In this document: positions 31,740-40,956 of the stretch, one piece after another
Layout: each line of letters opens with the position of its first letter
Position numbering within the stretch: the first letter of the stretch is position 1
From: Eubacteriaceae bacterium
GTDB lineage: Bacteria > Bacillota > Clostridia > Oscillospirales > Acutalibacteraceae
Assembly: GCA_021770095.1 (NCBI GenBank)
Contig: JAETRQ010000005.1
Span: 1 to 64,000 of the forward strand
Length of the DNA stretch: 64,000 bases
Direction: 5' to 3'
Program-made: the position numbers and the translations under genes
The notes under the pieces: model-generated
Databases searched by the model: none
Seen by the model: only the letters and a program-made list of their open reading frames with translations
Told to the model about the DNA's origin: nothing

Positions 31740-33116
31740 TTAAAGTGATACATCCGAACATTCTGCTTTTAATTTTTTGAACAAACTTATGAGGGTGCAT
31801 ACAGCGGCGGCCGCAAGTATAATTTCAGACACAGTCTGTGCATAAGCAAGACCATAAAGCGGATACAGGTAATTAAGCAGAAACAATGCAGGAATTTCAA
31901 GAACAATTTTTCGCATAATTGCAAAAACAAGTGATTTTTTGCCCATTCCGCATGCCTGAAAGACACCGACTGCAATGAAATCCATACATAAAAAAGGCAA
32001 TGAAAGGCACATGCCCTGCAAGAATTTTGAGCCATACGCAACGATAGCATCATTCTCCATAAACAGAGAAATCAGTCCGCCGGAGAATATGTGAAAACCT
32101 ATAGTTGCCATAAGCAGGAATCCTATGGAAATTTCACTTAAAAATACAAGTGCTTTCTTCATTCGCTTTACATTTTTGCTTGCATAGGAATAACTGATAA
32201 GCGGCATAATTCCCTGTGAAAAGCCAAGTGCTACCTGCATCGGAATCATATTGATTTTCTGTGCAATTCCCATTGCGGCAACTGCCGAAGAACCGAACGC
32301 AGCAGTAAAATTATTAAGCACCGTCATACCCGTAACATTAAGCAGATTCTGTATAGATGCAGGAATACCGACTGCAAAAACGCCTGACACAATTTCCTTT
32401 TTTAAAGTGAACATTTTAGGGTTAATACACACATATGTGCTTTTCCTTTTAATAAAAAGAAGTATAAAGAAATATATGCACGCAAAACAGTTTGAAACGA
32501 ATGTAGCCAGCCCTGCACCTGCCACACCCATATCCAAAAATTGCGGAAGAACAAAAAAGGGATCAAGAAAAATATTGAGTATGCATCCGCTCATTGTGCC
32601 AACACTTGCATGGAGTGACGCCCCCTCGGCACGTACGAGATAAGCAAGCACCACATTTAAGATTGCAGGCACCGCACCGAGACCGACTGTCCATTTAAGA
32701 TACTGTGCTGTTGCTGCTACTGTTTCACTGTCCGCACCGAGTACGGTTAAAAGCGGTATATGCAGTATGGTATAAAGCAGTGAAAACAGTACTCCGCTGA
32801 TTACGGAACAGTAAAAACCAAAAGCAGAACTCCTGTAAACCGTATCAAAATCTTTTCTGCCGAGTGCACGGCTCATCATACTTGAACTGCCGACGCCAAA
32901 AAGATTATTTACCGCATTGAATGCCAGCAAAAGCGGAGCGGCAAGTGTTACGGCAGAATTTTCAATCGGATCACCCAGCATACCTACAAAGTAAGTGTCG
33001 GCAAGATTATAAATAACCATTACAAGCGAACTTAAGACGGTGGGAACAGACAATTTCATAACTGCTTTTCTGACCGGCATATTTTCAAATAATTCTATTT
33101 TTTCATCATTTTCCAT
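31740..33116 (-). CDS. MATE-family efflux transporter
   Basis: The protein of about 458 aa has twelve predicted membrane spans and the family features: MPVRKAVMKLSVPTVLSSLV at the start, the YNLADTYFVGMLGD motif, and the repeated half with PLISYSYASKN. It would export cationic drugs or toxic compounds using Na+ or H+. The frame begins at a GTG (33125), but the ATG at 33116 starts the typical charged N-terminus; neither has a strong ribosome site. The gap 33117-33357 has the ABC operon promoter and a small palindrome. Confidence 0.88.
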   Translation of the reverse strand: MENDEKIELFENMPVRKAVMKLSVPTVLSSLVMVIYNLADTYFVGMLGDPIENSAVTLAAPLLLAFNAVNNLFGVGSSSMMSRALGRKDFDTVYRSSAFGFYCSVISGVLFSLLYTILHIPLLTVLGADSETVAATAQYLKWTVGLGAVPAILNVVLAYLVRAEGASLHASVGTMSGCILNIFLDPFFVLPQFLDMGVAGAGLATFVSNCFACIYFFILLFIKRKSTYVCINPKMFTLKKEIVSGVFAVGIPASIQNLLNVTGMTVLNNFTAAFGSSAVAAMGIAQKINMIPMQVALGFSQGIMPLISYSYASKNVKRMKKALVFLSEISIGFLLMATIGFHIFSGGLISLFMENDAIVAYGSKFLQGMCLSLPFLCMDFIAVGVFQACGMGKKSLVFAIMRKIVLEIPALFLLNYLYPLYGLAYAQTVSEIILAAAAVCTLISLFKKLKAECSDVSL

Positions 33117-33273
33117 TTGAATCACTACTTTAACTTTGTGTTGTTACATGATTTCATAAAATCCTTGTTATCACTGTAAAGCATCGACCTTTACAGCAAT
33201 AAATTATTATATATAAACGGTCATAATAAGTCAATATCAATTCAATGATTTTATTCGTGTTCAGCCTTTTGTG

Positions 33274-33288
33274 TCCAATTCAATTGGA
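33274..33288. promoter_or_regulatory. Palindrome upstream of the ABC exporter
   Basis: TCCAATT and AATTGGA are perfect inverted repeats around one base. They lie about 20 bp upstream of the promoter at 33309, a place suited to a regulator binding site. No regulator gene is adjacent. Confidence 0.4.
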
Positions 33289-33308
33289 TTGAAAACGGAG
33301 AATTTTTA

Positions 33309-33337
33309 TTGCCTAAGCAATCACACTTTGATATAAT
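33309..33337 (+). promoter_or_regulatory. Promoter of the ABC exporter operon
   Basis: TTGCCT (33309-33314) and TATAAT (33332-33337) with a 17-bp spacer, 20 bp before the ATG at 33358. Confidence 0.55.
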
Positions 33338-33357
33338 TAAATAAAGAGGGTGCTGAA

Positions 33358-34272
33358 ATGAAAAATATGATAGAAATAAAAAATCTTAACAAGAGTTTTG
33401 GAAAGATTAAAGCCGTGCAGGATTTAAGCCTTGAAGTGAAAGAAGGCGAACTTTTTGCATTTCTGGGAATTAACGGGGCCGGCAAAAGCACAACCATTTC
33501 CATAATCTGTTCTCAGCTTGAAAAGGACAGCGGAAAGGTGTATGTTAACGGCAGGGATCTGGATAATGACTCAAGCGAAATAAAAAAGAATTTGGGCGTC
33601 GTTTTTCAGAATTCCGTTCTTGATAAAGCACTTACCGTAAAAGAGAATCTTAAAAACAGAGCAGCACTTTATTCCATTACCGGAAGAGAATTTGATAAAC
33701 GGCTTGAAGAACTTTGTGAATTGTTGGAATTCAAAGATTTACTGAAAAGACCGGTCGGGAAACTTTCGGGCGGACAGAGACGGAGAATTGATATTGCAAG
33801 AGCCCTTTTTCATAAACCTAAAATATTAATCCTTGATGAACCGACAACAGGGCTTGATCCGCAGACGCGAAAAGCAGTTTGGAATGTTGTTGATAAACTG
33901 CGTGAAAATGAAAATATAACCGTGTTTTTAACCACACATTATATGGAAGAGGCGGCGGAAGCGGATTATGTTGTCATTCTTGACAGCGGAAAAATAGTTG
34001 CCAAAGGCACACCGCAGGAATTAAAGAATGAATATACCGGTGATTATGTAATTCTTTATAATATAAACGAAAATCAGATCAGAGTATTGAATCAGGACTA
34101 TGAAAAACTGCCAAATGCTTATCGTATTGCTGTTTCGGATGCTTCACAGGCAACAGAATTGATTGTGGCTCATCCTGAACTTTTTACCGATTATGAAATA
34201 ATAAAAGGGAAAATGGATGATGTCTTCCTTTCGGCAACCGGTAAAATGTTACAAGGAGGAAATTTAAAATGA
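33358..34272 (+). CDS. ABC exporter ATP-binding protein
   Basis: The 304-aa nucleotide-binding subunit has Walker A INGAGKSTT (about 39-47), Q-loop VFQNSVLDKALTVKEN, signature LSGGQRRRIDIARAL, Walker B LILDEPTTGLD and the H-loop TTHYME. The C-terminal about 80 residues form the extension common in DrrA-type drug or lipid exporters. GAGGGTG precedes the start. It overlaps the permease gene by 4 nt. Confidence 0.9.
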   Translation: MKNMIEIKNLNKSFGKIKAVQDLSLEVKEGELFAFLGINGAGKSTTISIICSQLEKDSGKVYVNGRDLDNDSSEIKKNLGVVFQNSVLDKALTVKENLKNRAALYSITGREFDKRLEELCELLEFKDLLKRPVGKLSGGQRRRIDIARALFHKPKILILDEPTTGLDPQTRKAVWNVVDKLRENENITVFLTTHYMEEAAEADYVVILDSGKIVAKGTPQELKNEYTGDYVILYNINENQIRVLNQDYEKLPNAYRIAVSDASQATELIVAHPELFTDYEIIKGKMDDVFLSATGKMLQGGNLK

Positions 34273-35168
34273 AAAAGTTTGCTTCTCTGACGAAACGAAA
34301 TGTAAAATTATTTTTTAAAGATAAGGGGATGTTTTTTACCTCTCTGATTACTCCTATCATTCTTCTGGTTTTATATGTAACTTTTTTGGCAAATGTTTTT
34401 CGAGATACGTTTGTTTCTGCTTTGCCTGATGGTTTTACCGTACCGGAAAAACTGATTAACGGTTTTGCAGGTGCAGAACTTTTTTCCTCACTGCTTGCGG
34501 TTTGCTGTGTCACAGTTTCTTTTTGTTGCAATATGCTGATGGTGCAGGATAAGATAACAGGAGCAAGAACAGATTTGACTATGGCTCCTGTAAAAAATTC
34601 TGTTTTGTCCTTAAGTTATTATACAGCTACATTAATATCAACATTGATTGTATGCTATGTGGCGGCAGGTGCCGGCTTTATTTATATGGCAAAGGTCGGT
34701 TGGTATCTTTCAGTCAAAGATGTTGTTTTTATACTGATTGATATATTTTTACTGGTCATGTTCGGAACCGCACTTTCCTCTGTGATAAACTTCTTTTTAT
34801 CCACACAAGGGCAAATTTCAGCAGTCGGAACGATTGTAAGTGCGGGATATGGTTTTATTTGCGGTGCTTATATGCCGATTTCTTCGTTCGGTACCGGATT
34901 GCAGAAAGTTTTGTCGTTCCTGCCCGGTACTTACGGTACATCCTTGATAAGAAATCATACCCTTCACGGCACGTTTGAAGAAATGGCTGCAGTTGGTTTC
35001 CCCGATGAAGTTGTTGAAGCAATTAAGGACAGTGTTGACTGTAATTTGTATTTCTTTGATAACAGTGTAAGTGAAAGTTCAATGTATATTGTTATGGCGG
35101 TCACTGTTGTTGTTTTAATATTGATTTATGTTCTGTGCGGCAGAATTTTTCCCTCAAAGACAAAGTAA
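34269..35168 (+). CDS. ABC-2 type exporter permease
   Basis: The 299-aa membrane subunit begins LTKRNVKLFFKDKGMFFTSL, typical of ABC-2 permeases. It has about six hydrophobic segments and the region FGTGLQKVLSFLPGTYG characteristic of the family. AGGAGG lies before its ATG. It pairs with the upstream ATPase to export an unknown substrate. Confidence 0.87.
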   Translation: MKKFASLTKRNVKLFFKDKGMFFTSLITPIILLVLYVTFLANVFRDTFVSALPDGFTVPEKLINGFAGAELFSSLLAVCCVTVSFCCNMLMVQDKITGARTDLTMAPVKNSVLSLSYYTATLISTLIVCYVAAGAGFIYMAKVGWYLSVKDVVFILIDIFLLVMFGTALSSVINFFLSTQGQISAVGTIVSAGYGFICGAYMPISSFGTGLQKVLSFLPGTYGTSLIRNHTLHGTFEEMAAVGFPDEVVEAIKDSVDCNLYFFDNSVSESSMYIVMAVTVVVLILIYVLCGRIFPSKTK

Positions 35169-35220
35169 ATTATAATCAGTAGAGATAGGGAGTTTAAACC
35201 AAAATAAAATGATAAGAATA

Positions 35221-35256
35221 AAAACGCACACTCTGTATTTTCAGAGTGTGCGTTTT
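35221..35256. terminator. Strong bidirectional terminator
   Basis: AAAACGCACACTCTG (35221-35235) pairs perfectly with CAGAGTGTGCGTTTT (35242-35256). It separates the plus-strand permease from the minus-strand small genes. Confidence 0.85.
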
Positions 35257-35257
35257 G

Positions 35258-35578
35258 TCAGCATCGGGTCAGGTAAAATGATTTTATATCTCTATATCCG
35301 CCGTTATCAATATGCTCTTTTATTTCTGATGAGAGCTGGAAAGTTGTTAGGACTTCCGAACTCTCGGATATATCTTCAACTGTGATAACAAAGGCATTCA
35401 TCTCTTCACGGCTGTCTTTATATGCGAGATATGTGTTGGAAAGGTCCTCTCTGTACAAACCGCATTTCAGTACCGCCTCCGCCTCTGATTCAAAGGGAAG
35501 CAAGATTTTAGATCCCAATTCAATTTTTTCTTTTATATCGGTGTTGTTTAAATCTAAATTGTAATTAATTATATCCAT
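35258..35578 (-). CDS. Unknown 106-aa protein
   Basis: The acidic protein begins MDIINYNLDLNNTDIKEKIE and has no membrane segment or motif I recognise; it resembles small DUF6061-type clostridial proteins only in size and character. It follows the 126-aa gene by 14 bp and is probably co-transcribed. Confidence 0.55.
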   Translation of the reverse strand: MDIINYNLDLNNTDIKEKIELGSKILLPFESEAEAVLKCGLYREDLSNTYLAYKDSREEMNAFVITVEDISESSEVLTTFQLSSEIKEHIDNGGYRDIKSFYLTRC

Positions 35579-35592
35579 CTTATGTTTTCTCC

Positions 35593-35973
35593 TTATTTTA
35601 CTCTAAATTTAGCGGGTTTACCGCCAATTCCTTCAACAAACTTACTAATATCAGAATTTATATCACATACTTTATTCCAGAATTTTTTACCGGCAGGACT
35701 TTTGTTTGGATAATCTTGATATTCGTTTTTGTGGTCTTTGAATAAATCTCTGAGTGTAAATATATCCCCGGATGAAAGTTCTCCGTTTTCCTTTTTTGCT
35801 AAAATCAGTTCAGTTATTCTTTCTGTTGTTAATAAAGGCGGATTATTCGGGAATAGTTGCGTTTTTATATATGTAGATAATCCATATCCGCTGGCATCTG
35901 CCCTTTGTTTAAGTTCATAGTATTCAGAATCAGTAAATTTGATTGACAGTATATTGGTGCAAGTCTCTTTCAT
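35593..35973 (-). CDS. Ribbon-helix-helix-like small protein
   Basis: The 126-aa protein has an N-terminal segment (NILSIKFTDSEYYELKQRAD followed by SGYGLSTYIK) that looks like a ribbon-helix-helix DNA-binding fold as in MobC/antitoxin-type proteins. The rest is charged and helical. AAAGGAGG lies 7 nt before the ATG at 35973, so the longer frame to 35991 is rejected. With the 106-aa partner it could be a toxin-antitoxin-like pair or a relic of a mobile element; this is an inference. Confidence 0.55.
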   Translation of the reverse strand: MKETCTNILSIKFTDSEYYELKQRADASGYGLSTYIKTQLFPNNPPLLTTERITELILAKKENGELSSGDIFTLRDLFKDHKNEYQDYPNKSPAGKKFWNKVCDINSDISKFVEGIGGKPAKFRVK

Positions 35974-36042
35974 AGCTGTCCTCCTTTTCACTCTGTAATA
36001 CTAAGTGTAACATGCGTTTGGGAATTTGTCAATACTTTATAA

Positions 36043-36070
36043 TAAAAATCCCCAAGAATTCTTGGGGATT
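36043..36070 (-). terminator. Terminator of nanA
   Basis: AATCCCCAAG (36047-36056) pairs perfectly with CTTGGGGATT (36061-36070); on the minus strand it is followed by a T-rich tract. Confidence 0.75.
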
Positions 36071-36094
36071 CAGAATGCTTTGATATATTTATTT

Positions 36095-36994
36095 TCATAA
36101 CTCGGCAACATATTTGTTAATCTTATTTGCGATTGGCGCAGCCTCTCCAACAGAAATAGGTAAAAACGGGCTGCGCGGATTTCCGCAGTCGATACCAAAT
36201 CTTAAAGAAATAACCTGTTTTGCAGCACCGTATAATGATGCACAGGAGAGCAAATCAAATATGCATTCATTGATTTTGAACTGAAGTTTTGTTGCCTCTT
36301 CGATTTTTTTCTCGTTTATGAGTTTGTCGAGTGCAACGAAAAGTTCAGGCATACAGCCGTATGTTCCGCCGATACCTGCATCAGCACCCATGAGCCGTCC
36401 GCCGACGAATTGTTCGTCAGAACCGTTGAAAATTATGAAATCATCACCGGCAGCCTGTCTGTATCTTTCCATAAGGAAAACAGGTTCGGCAGAGTTCTTA
36501 ACACCGATTACTTTCTCATTTGCTGCCATTTCCTTAAGCAGTTGTGGGGAAAGATTAAATCCTGTAAGTTGAGGTATATTATATATAATAAACGGAACAT
36601 CTGTTGAATCAATAATTGCGTTCCAGTGGAGTTTAACGCTTTCTTCTGGCAAATGATAATACACACTCGGTACAGCACTTATTGCGTCTGCACCAATACT
36701 TTCGGCATGTTTTGCAAGTTCAATACTTTCTTTTGTAGAGGCACAGCCGATATGAACAATGACAGTAAAATCATCACCGGCTGCCGCACATACTGCTTCG
36801 GCAACTGCTTTTCTTTCTTTGGCTGAAAGTAAAAAGCCTTCTCCTGTAGAGCCGCAGGCATAAACGCCTTTTACGCCGAGTGATTTGTATTTGCGTACAA
36901 GTTGTTTTATTTTTTCGGTGTCGATATTGTCATCTTTATCATATATTGCATTCAGTGCACAAAACACTCCGCGGAATTTGTCTAAGTCTGTCAT
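36095..36994 (-). CDS. nanA: N-acetylneuraminate lyase / DHDPS-family aldolase
   Basis: The 299-aa class I aldolase has GSTGEGF (48-54), the catalytic tyrosine in YNIPQLTGF (Y138) and Schiff-base lysine in GVKNSAE (K166). The family also includes dihydrodipicolinate synthase. The GSTGEGF form and the divergent neighbour nanE favour sialic acid cleavage to ManNAc and pyruvate. The 73-bp intergenic region to nanE must hold promoters for both directions. Confidence 0.85.
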   Translation of the reverse strand: MTDLDKFRGVFCALNAIYDKDDNIDTEKIKQLVRKYKSLGVKGVYACGSTGEGFLLSAKERKAVAEAVCAAAGDDFTVIVHIGCASTKESIELAKHAESIGADAISAVPSVYYHLPEESVKLHWNAIIDSTDVPFIIYNIPQLTGFNLSPQLLKEMAANEKVIGVKNSAEPVFLMERYRQAAGDDFIIFNGSDEQFVGGRLMGADAGIGGTYGCMPELFVALDKLINEKKIEEATKLQFKINECIFDLLSCASLYGAAKQVISLRFGIDCGNPRSPFLPISVGEAAPIANKINKYVAEL

Positions 36995-37067
36995 ATTTGC
37001 ATATCCCTTCTTTTAAATTATCTTGATTGTAACACAATATAATGATATAATCAATAAGGTGATAAAA

Positions 37068-37757
37068 ATGACAAATTCAGAAATTTTAGAAAAAATCAAA
37101 GGCGGATTAATTGTTTCATGCCAGGCACTTGCAAGCGAGCCGCTTTATGACAGTTATATTATGGCGAAAATGGCATGGGCAGCATATCTTGGCGGTGCGG
37201 TCGGTATAAGATGCAATACGGTTGTGGATATAAAAGCCATTAAAGAAAAGGTTGATTTGCCTGTTATTGCAATCATAAAGCAGGATTATGATGACAGTGA
37301 AGTGTATATTACCCCGACAATGAAAGAAGTCGATGCATTGGCTGAAATCGGGTGTGAAATTATTGCGCTTGATGCTACGGACAGACCGAGACCAAATGGC
37401 GTTACATTTGAAGAATTTTTTACTGAGGTAAGAAAAAAATATCCGAATCAGTTATTTATGGCGGATACAAGCTGCTTTGAAGAAGGCAAAAAAGCGGAAG
37501 AACTCGGCTTTGACCTTATCGGAACAACCATGGCGGGATATACTCCGTATACCAAAGGAACATCTCTGCCTGATTTTAATCTTATGGAAAGATATGTGAA
37601 TGAACTCAGTACACCGGTCATTGCTGAGGGCGGAATCTGGTCACCTGATGAACTGAAGAAAGCAATGGACATCGGTGTGCATGCTGCGGTTGTCGGCACA
37701 GCGATTACAAGACCGATGGATATTACCAAACGATTTGTGAAAGCAATCTGTGAATAA
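37068..37757 (+). CDS. nanE: N-acetylmannosamine-6-phosphate 2-epimerase
   Basis: The 229-aa NanE converts ManNAc-6-P to GlcNAc-6-P, which NagA (at 599-1723) can deacetylate. It has LIVSCQALASEPL, GIRCNTVVDIKAIK, LDATDRPRPNG and VIAEGGIWSP, all conserved in the TIM-barrel family. AAGGTG precedes the ATG at 37068; the longer frame to 37023 runs into the promoter and is rejected. A TTGATT/TATAAT promoter (37023-37051) lies just ahead. Confidence 0.9.
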   Translation: MTNSEILEKIKGGLIVSCQALASEPLYDSYIMAKMAWAAYLGGAVGIRCNTVVDIKAIKEKVDLPVIAIIKQDYDDSEVYITPTMKEVDALAEIGCEIIALDATDRPRPNGVTFEEFFTEVRKKYPNQLFMADTSCFEEGKKAEELGFDLIGTTMAGYTPYTKGTSLPDFNLMERYVNELSTPVIAEGGIWSPDELKKAMDIGVHAAVVGTAITRPMDITKRFVKAICE

Positions 37758-37775
37758 AAGTGAATACGTATTATC

Positions 37776-37806
37776 AGAGTGTATCTTTCCGATACGCTCT
37801 TTTTAT
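37776..37806 (+). terminator. Terminator of nanE
   Basis: AGAGTGTATC (37776-37785) pairs with GATACGCTCT (37791-37800), one G-T pair, then TTTTATT. Confidence 0.8.
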
Positions 37807-37834
37807 TGTAAAACATGAATGATTATGGTATAAT
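37806..37834 (+). promoter_or_regulatory. Promoter of polA
   Basis: TTGTAA (37806-37811) and TATAAT (37829-37834) with a 17-bp spacer, 32 bp before the polA ATG. Confidence 0.5.
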
Positions 37835-37866
37835 AACTTTAACTATTGTTAGATATGAGGTTGATT

Positions 37867-40464
37867 ATGAAACTACTTGTTATTGACGGAAACAGTATTG
37901 TAAACAGAGCTTTTTACGGTATCCGATTATTGACAACGAAAAACGGCGAATATACAAATGCGATTTATGGTTTTCTTAAAATTATGCTGAAGTTACAGGA
38001 TATATGCTCACCCGATGCGGTGGCAGTTGCATTTGATGTTCATGCACCGACTTTTCGCCATAATATGTATACAGAATATAAAGCAGGCAGACACGCCATG
38101 CCTGAAGAGCTCAGGGCGCAGATGCCTGTGCTTAAAGAACTGCTGAATGCTCTCGGTTATACAATCCTTGAACATGAGGGCTGGGAGGCTGATGATATTC
38201 TCGGAACACTCGCACAATGCTGTCGCAATAACGGGGATGAATGTTTTATTGCAACAGGTGACAGGGATTCACTTCAACTTGCACATGGCGGGGTAAAGGT
38301 TCTTCTTGCCCGTACAAAAATGGGACAGGCAGTTACGGATATATATGATGAAAATGTTATTATGGAAGAATACGGCGTAACTCCCGCAGAATTGATTCAG
38401 GTCAAAGCTTTGCAGGGTGACAGCAGTGATAATATTCCCGGCGTTGCAGGTGTCGGTGCAAAGACTGCTCTTGATTTAATCAGCCGTTTCCACACGCTTG
38501 ATTATATTTATGACAATCTGGATACGCTTGATATAAAAGCAGGTGTGAAAACAAAACTTGCCAATGATAAAGAAAAGGCATATCTCTCCCTTGATTTGGG
38601 ACGAATTCGTACAGATGCTCCTGTTGATTGTGATATTCGTTCTTACAGTAAAGACAGGGACAGTCAAAAAGCAGTTTCAATGTTTGTAAGACTTGAACTT
38701 TTTTCACTCATAGATAAATTTAATCTGAATCCCAATGATGCAACCGTCCAGGAAACTGAGCCTGAAAAAGTGAGAGAACTCAGTCGTCTGACTTGTGTGG
38801 ATGCGGATTATCTGCTTGATAAGGTCCGCGGTACAGACGCGTATTTTTATCCTAATATTATTGACGGAAGTATAACGGATTTGTATTTTGCCTTTGGCGA
38901 TGAAATTATTGTTATGCCGAGTGAGACACCTGAGTATTCTTATTTTGTCCGCAATTTTTTTGAAGATGAAAGTATAAAAAAGTATTCATATAACACAAAA
39001 GAGCTCCATCGTCTTGCCTGCAAATATGGTGTTGCATTCAAAAACGTATGCGGTGATTTAATGCTCAGTGCATATCTCCTCAGACCGAGTGATAACAACT
39101 ATGATGTTGAACATCTTTGTATGGAATACGGTGTAACTATACCTGAATTTTTAAACACGCTTGGTGAAAAAGACTTAACTGTTTCACTGGCAGCAGTAAT
39201 TAAGCCTCTTTTTGATAAAACAAGTAAACTTATTGATGATGCAGGCGAAACAGCACTTCTCACGGATATTGAACTGCCGCTTTCGGCAGTGCTGGCAAAA
39301 ATGGAATATGCCGGTTTTGAAGTTGACCGAAACGGTATTGAACAATTCGGTAAAACACTTGGTGAAAAAATCAGTGAACTGACCAAGTCAATTTATGACA
39401 GTGTCGGTTATGAATTTAATATCAATTCGCCAAAGCAGTTGGGTGTTGCTTTGTTTGAAGATCTCGGTTTGCCATGCAAAAAAAAGACAAAGACAGGTTA
39501 TTCAACAAATGCAGAGGTGCTTGAGGGACTGATTAATGCGCATCCTGCAATATCACAAATCCTCGAATATCGTTCGCTGTCAAAACTCAAATCCACCTAT
39601 TGTGACGGATTGCTCAAAGTGATTGAAGATGACGGAAGAATTCATACCCGTTTCAATCAGGTTGAAACCCGAACCGGACGAATTTCTTCACTTGAACCTA
39701 ATTTGCAGAATATACCTATCCGTACTGAACTCGGCAGAGAAATGCGCAAGTTTTTTGTTGCAGGAGACGGTAAAAAACTTGTTGATGTCGATTACAGCCA
39801 GATTGAACTGCGTGTGCTCAGTGACCTTGCAGACGATAAAACCATGATTAATGCCTTCAATCATAATGACGATATTCATACCATAACCGCATCTCAGGTG
39901 TTCAATCTGCCTGTTGAAATGGTAACGCCGCAGATGCGCAGCAGGGCAAAGGCGGTCAATTTCGGTATCGTTTACGGCATCGGTGCATTCTCGCTTGCCA
40001 AGGATATTGGCGTTACGAACAAAGAAGCAAAGCAGTATATTGATAATTATCTTGCAACATACAGCGGTGTTGATGCATATATGAAAAAAATGATTGAAGT
40101 TGCAAAGGATAAAGGATACAGCGAAACACTTTTCCACAGAAAAAGATATTTGCCCGAACTTGCCTCATCAAATCATATGATGCGTGCTTTCGGTGAGCGT
40201 GTGGCAAGGAATATGCCGATTCAGGGTACTGCTGCCGATATAATCAAAATTGCAATGGTCAAAGTTGATAAACGGCTCAAAGAAGAAAATATGCAGTCTC
40301 ATCTGATTCTTCAGGTTCACGATGAATTGATTGTTGAAGCACCTGAAAATGAGGCTGAAAAAGCACTTGCTATTGTAACTGAAGAAATGGAAAATGCCTG
40401 CAAAATGAAAGTCCTTCTGCGTGCAGACGGTAAAATCGGCAGTACATGGTACGATGCCCATTAA
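37867..40464 (+). CDS. polA: DNA polymerase I
   Basis: The 865-aa Pol I has an N-terminal 5'-3' exonuclease (about 1-290, LLVIDGNSIVNRAFYG, EADDILGTLA, GDSSDNIPGVAGVGAKTA) and a C-terminal polymerase domain with motif A VDYSQIELRVL, motif B RSRAKAVNFGIVYG and motif C QVHDELIVE. The middle domain lacks the DxE and later acidic residues of an active 3'-5' exonuclease, as in Bacillus-type Pol I, so it should not proofread. GAGGT precedes the ATG at 37867. Confidence 0.95.
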   Translation: MKLLVIDGNSIVNRAFYGIRLLTTKNGEYTNAIYGFLKIMLKLQDICSPDAVAVAFDVHAPTFRHNMYTEYKAGRHAMPEELRAQMPVLKELLNALGYTILEHEGWEADDILGTLAQCCRNNGDECFIATGDRDSLQLAHGGVKVLLARTKMGQAVTDIYDENVIMEEYGVTPAELIQVKALQGDSSDNIPGVAGVGAKTALDLISRFHTLDYIYDNLDTLDIKAGVKTKLANDKEKAYLSLDLGRIRTDAPVDCDIRSYSKDRDSQKAVSMFVRLELFSLIDKFNLNPNDATVQETEPEKVRELSRLTCVDADYLLDKVRGTDAYFYPNIIDGSITDLYFAFGDEIIVMPSETPEYSYFVRNFFEDESIKKYSYNTKELHRLACKYGVAFKNVCGDLMLSAYLLRPSDNNYDVEHLCMEYGVTIPEFLNTLGEKDLTVSLAAVIKPLFDKTSKLIDDAGETALLTDIELPLSAVLAKMEYAGFEVDRNGIEQFGKTLGEKISELTKSIYDSVGYEFNINSPKQLGVALFEDLGLPCKKKTKTGYSTNAEVLEGLINAHPAISQILEYRSLSKLKSTYCDGLLKVIEDDGRIHTRFNQVETRTGRISSLEPNLQNIPIRTELGREMRKFFVAGDGKKLVDVDYSQIELRVLSDLADDKTMINAFNHNDDIHTITASQVFNLPVEMVTPQMRSRAKAVNFGIVYGIGAFSLAKDIGVTNKEAKQYIDNYLATYSGVDAYMKKMIEVAKDKGYSETLFHRKRYLPELASSNHMMRAFGERVARNMPIQGTAADIIKIAMVKVDKRLKEENMQSHLILQVHDELIVEAPENEAEKALAIVTEEMENACKMKVLLRADGKIGSTWYDAH

Positions 40465-40523
40465 TTTATAAGGTGTTGCCATTCCCTATGATTGTTTGAC
40501 TAACCAAAAACGGAAAATAAGAT

Positions 40524-40955
40524 ATGAACATTAAAATTCTAAAAGCAACAAAAGATAATATAACAGACATTGCAGGGATTGAAAAATCTTGTTTTTCAAT
40601 CCCGTGGACGGAGAAAAGCATAGGAGACTCCATATCCGGCGGCAATACTTTTTTTAATATTGCATATATTGACGGCGAACCTGCGGGGTATATGAGTATG
40701 CAGGTTATACTCGGTGAAGGTGATATTATGCGTGTTGCTGTTTTGCCGCAGTACAGACGCCATGGTATTGCAAAACGATTGCTTGATGATTGTTTTTCTT
40801 CAAATACGCTTGATGTGGTTTTTCTTGATGTAAGGGAAAATAATATCCCTGCCATAAAACTTTATCAATCTTTTGATTTCAAAAGTATAGACATTCGCAA
40901 AAACTATTACTCTAACCCCACAGAAAATGCTGTGATGATGAAAAAGGAATTTTGA
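40524..40955 (+). CDS. rimI: Ribosomal-protein-alanine N-acetyltransferase-like GNAT
   Basis: The 143-aa GNAT acetyltransferase matches RimI: the IEKSCFSIPWTEKSI start, acetyl-CoA loop RVAVLPQYRRHGIAKRLL and LDVRENNIPAIKLYQSFDF. RimI acetylates the N-terminal alanine of ribosomal protein S18 and is often near the tsa genes, as here (tsaD 1.4 kb downstream). Confidence 0.85.
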   Translation: MNIKILKATKDNITDIAGIEKSCFSIPWTEKSIGDSISGGNTFFNIAYIDGEPAGYMSMQVILGEGDIMRVAVLPQYRRHGIAKRLLDDCFSSNTLDVVFLDVRENNIPAIKLYQSFDFKSIDIRKNYYSNPTENAVMMKKEF

Positions 40956-40956
40956 T

